From NCBI GenBank assembly GCA_023409795.1, contig JAEYQX010000015.1:1-14103 (forward strand): a stretch of 14,103 nt of DNA, given 5' to 3'. The notes under the pieces were generated by a model that was given only the letters and a program-made list of their open reading frames with translations, was not told the origin of the DNA and did no database searches. A program made the position numbers and the translations under genes. The stretch is from Pseudomonadota bacterium (GTDB lineage: Bacteria > Pseudomonadota > Alphaproteobacteria > Caulobacterales > Caulobacteraceae). Position 1 is the stretch's first letter; every line of letters begins with the position of its first letter. Positions 13,463 to 14,103 of the stretch are shown here, one piece after another.

Positions 13463-13477
13463 TTAACAGGGCGTTTA
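13463..13477 (-). promoter_or_regulatory. Candidate CtrA-binding site of the fliQ promoter
   Basis: The plus strand reads TTAA-CAGGGCG-TTTA, i.e. TAAA-N7-TTAA toward fliQ, which matches 7 of 8 bases of the CtrA full-site consensus TTAA-N7-TTAA with exact 7-nt spacing. It lies 37-51 nt upstream of the fliQ ATG. Direct CtrA control of the class II fliQ promoter is established in C. crescentus; transfer to this organism is inference. Confidence 0.7.
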
Positions 13478-13549
13478 GACCTGAAGCAAAGCGCCCCCTT
13501 GCGGTTCATGAGGCTGGCAAGTTTGGCCCGCGCGGCTATATGGAACCAC

Positions 13550-14103
13550 ATGACCGATAAAGCTTCCGATACCCCCGTCAGTCAGGCTGAGGCAGAGGCC
13601 GCCGTCCGCACCCTGATCAAGTGGGCGGGCGATGATCCCACGCGTGAGGGCCTGCTGGACACGCCCAAGCGGGTGGCCAAGTCCTATCGGGAGCTGTTCC
13701 AGGGCTACGACGTCGATCCGCGCGAATATCTGGAGCGCACCTTTGAGGAGGTCGGCGGCTATGACGAACTGGTCGTGCTGAAGGACATCCGCTTCGTCTC
13801 GCACTGTGAGCACCACATGCTGCCGGTCACCGGCGTGGCCCATGTCGCCTATCTGCCGACCGACCGCGTGGTGGGAATCTCCAAGCTGGCACGCGTGGTC
13901 CAGGGCTTTGCCCGCCGCCTGCAGATCCAGGAAAAGATGACCTCGGAAATCGCCCACGCCATCATGGATGTGCTGAAGCCGCACGGCGTCGGCGTGGTGA
14001 TCGAGGCCGAACACTCCTGCATGACCATGCGCGGCGTGAACCTGCCCCACTCAAGCCTGACCACCTCCTGCCTGCTGGGCACGGTGCGTGAAGACCACCG
14101 CAC
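13550..14103 (+). CDS. folE: GTP cyclohydrolase I, 3'-truncated by window
   Basis: FolE converts GTP to 7,8-dihydroneopterin triphosphate, the first step toward tetrahydrofolate. The frame from ATG at 13550 is open to the window end, giving 184 residues; perhaps the last 15-20 are missing. Motifs are the N-terminal DDPTREGLLDTPKRVAKSY, the zinc and catalytic loop SHCEHHMLPVTG (Cys86 and His89 as zinc ligands, His88 catalytic), GISKLARVVQGFARRLQIQE, and IEAEHSCMTMRG (His155 catalytic, Cys157 as third zinc ligand). All three ligands of the zinc-dependent type IA enzyme are present. The ribosome site is modest (GGAA about 4 nt upstream). An ATG at 13540 is out of frame and stops after six codons. 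It is divergent from fliQ with a 123-nt shared upstream region. Confidence 0.95.
   Translation, partial: MTDKASDTPVSQAEAEAAVRTLIKWAGDDPTREGLLDTPKRVAKSYRELFQGYDVDPREYLERTFEEVGGYDELVVLKDIRFVSHCEHHMLPVTGVAHVAYLPTDRVVGISKLARVVQGFARRLQIQEKMTSEIAHAIMDVLKPHGVGVVIEAEHSCMTMRGVNLPHSSLTTSCLLGTVREDHR

Noticed and set aside
1..14103. Mobile element, CRISPR, tRNA or defence island signals
   Set aside because: No direct-repeat array, transposase, integrase, tRNA-like cloverleaf or compositional break was seen; the genes are core functions.

Overview
The window looks like a chromosomal segment of a GC-rich alphaproteobacterium of the Caulobacterales (Caulobacter, Brevundimonas or a close relative). The main evidence is the flagellar export block fliQ-fliR-flhB running straight into cckA, the hybrid kinase at the head of the CtrA cell-cycle phosphorelay, together with a CtrA-like TTAA-N7-TTTA site in front of fliQ. 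No tRNA, rRNA, CRISPR array, transposase or phage gene is visible. Almost everything is densely packed, compositionally uniform core genome.

Left part (1-6108), mostly plus strand: the 3' part of prfC (release factor 3) with a strong intrinsic terminator; ada (alkylation-repair methyltransferase/regulator); a minus-strand YczE/YitT-type membrane protein that shares its stop codon bases with ada; a small exported protein; an unrecognised 416-residue helical protein with TPR-like sequence and an unusual two-hairpin leader; then grxD (monothiol CGFS glutaredoxin) tightly followed by a hotdog-fold acyl-CoA thioesterase.

Middle part (6116-9130), mostly minus strand: a cluster of three small lipoprotein genes. 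Two of them are paralogues with the same two-cysteine domain, and the third, of only 42 codons, is joined to its neighbour by a TGATG stop/start overlap. Next come rpsD (ribosomal protein S4) with its own promoter and terminator, and a superoxide dismutase with mixed Fe/Mn-type signature residues. A plus-strand 62-residue conserved-looking ORF converges on cckA.

Right part (9135-14103): cckA, flhB (TTG start), fliR and fliQ, all on the minus strand and transcribed fliQ to cckA, then divergent folE (GTP cyclohydrolase I), cut off by the window end. FliQ, FliR and FlhB form part of the flagellar type III export gate. In Caulobacter, CckA feeds phosphate through ChpT to CtrA, and CtrA activates fliQ, so the kinase sits just downstream of an operon that its own pathway controls.

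No obvious novel defence or mobile system was found. The best candidates for something undescribed are the paralogous lipoprotein cluster with its TGACGT operator-like repeats, and the 416-residue protein with mutually exclusive leader hairpins.
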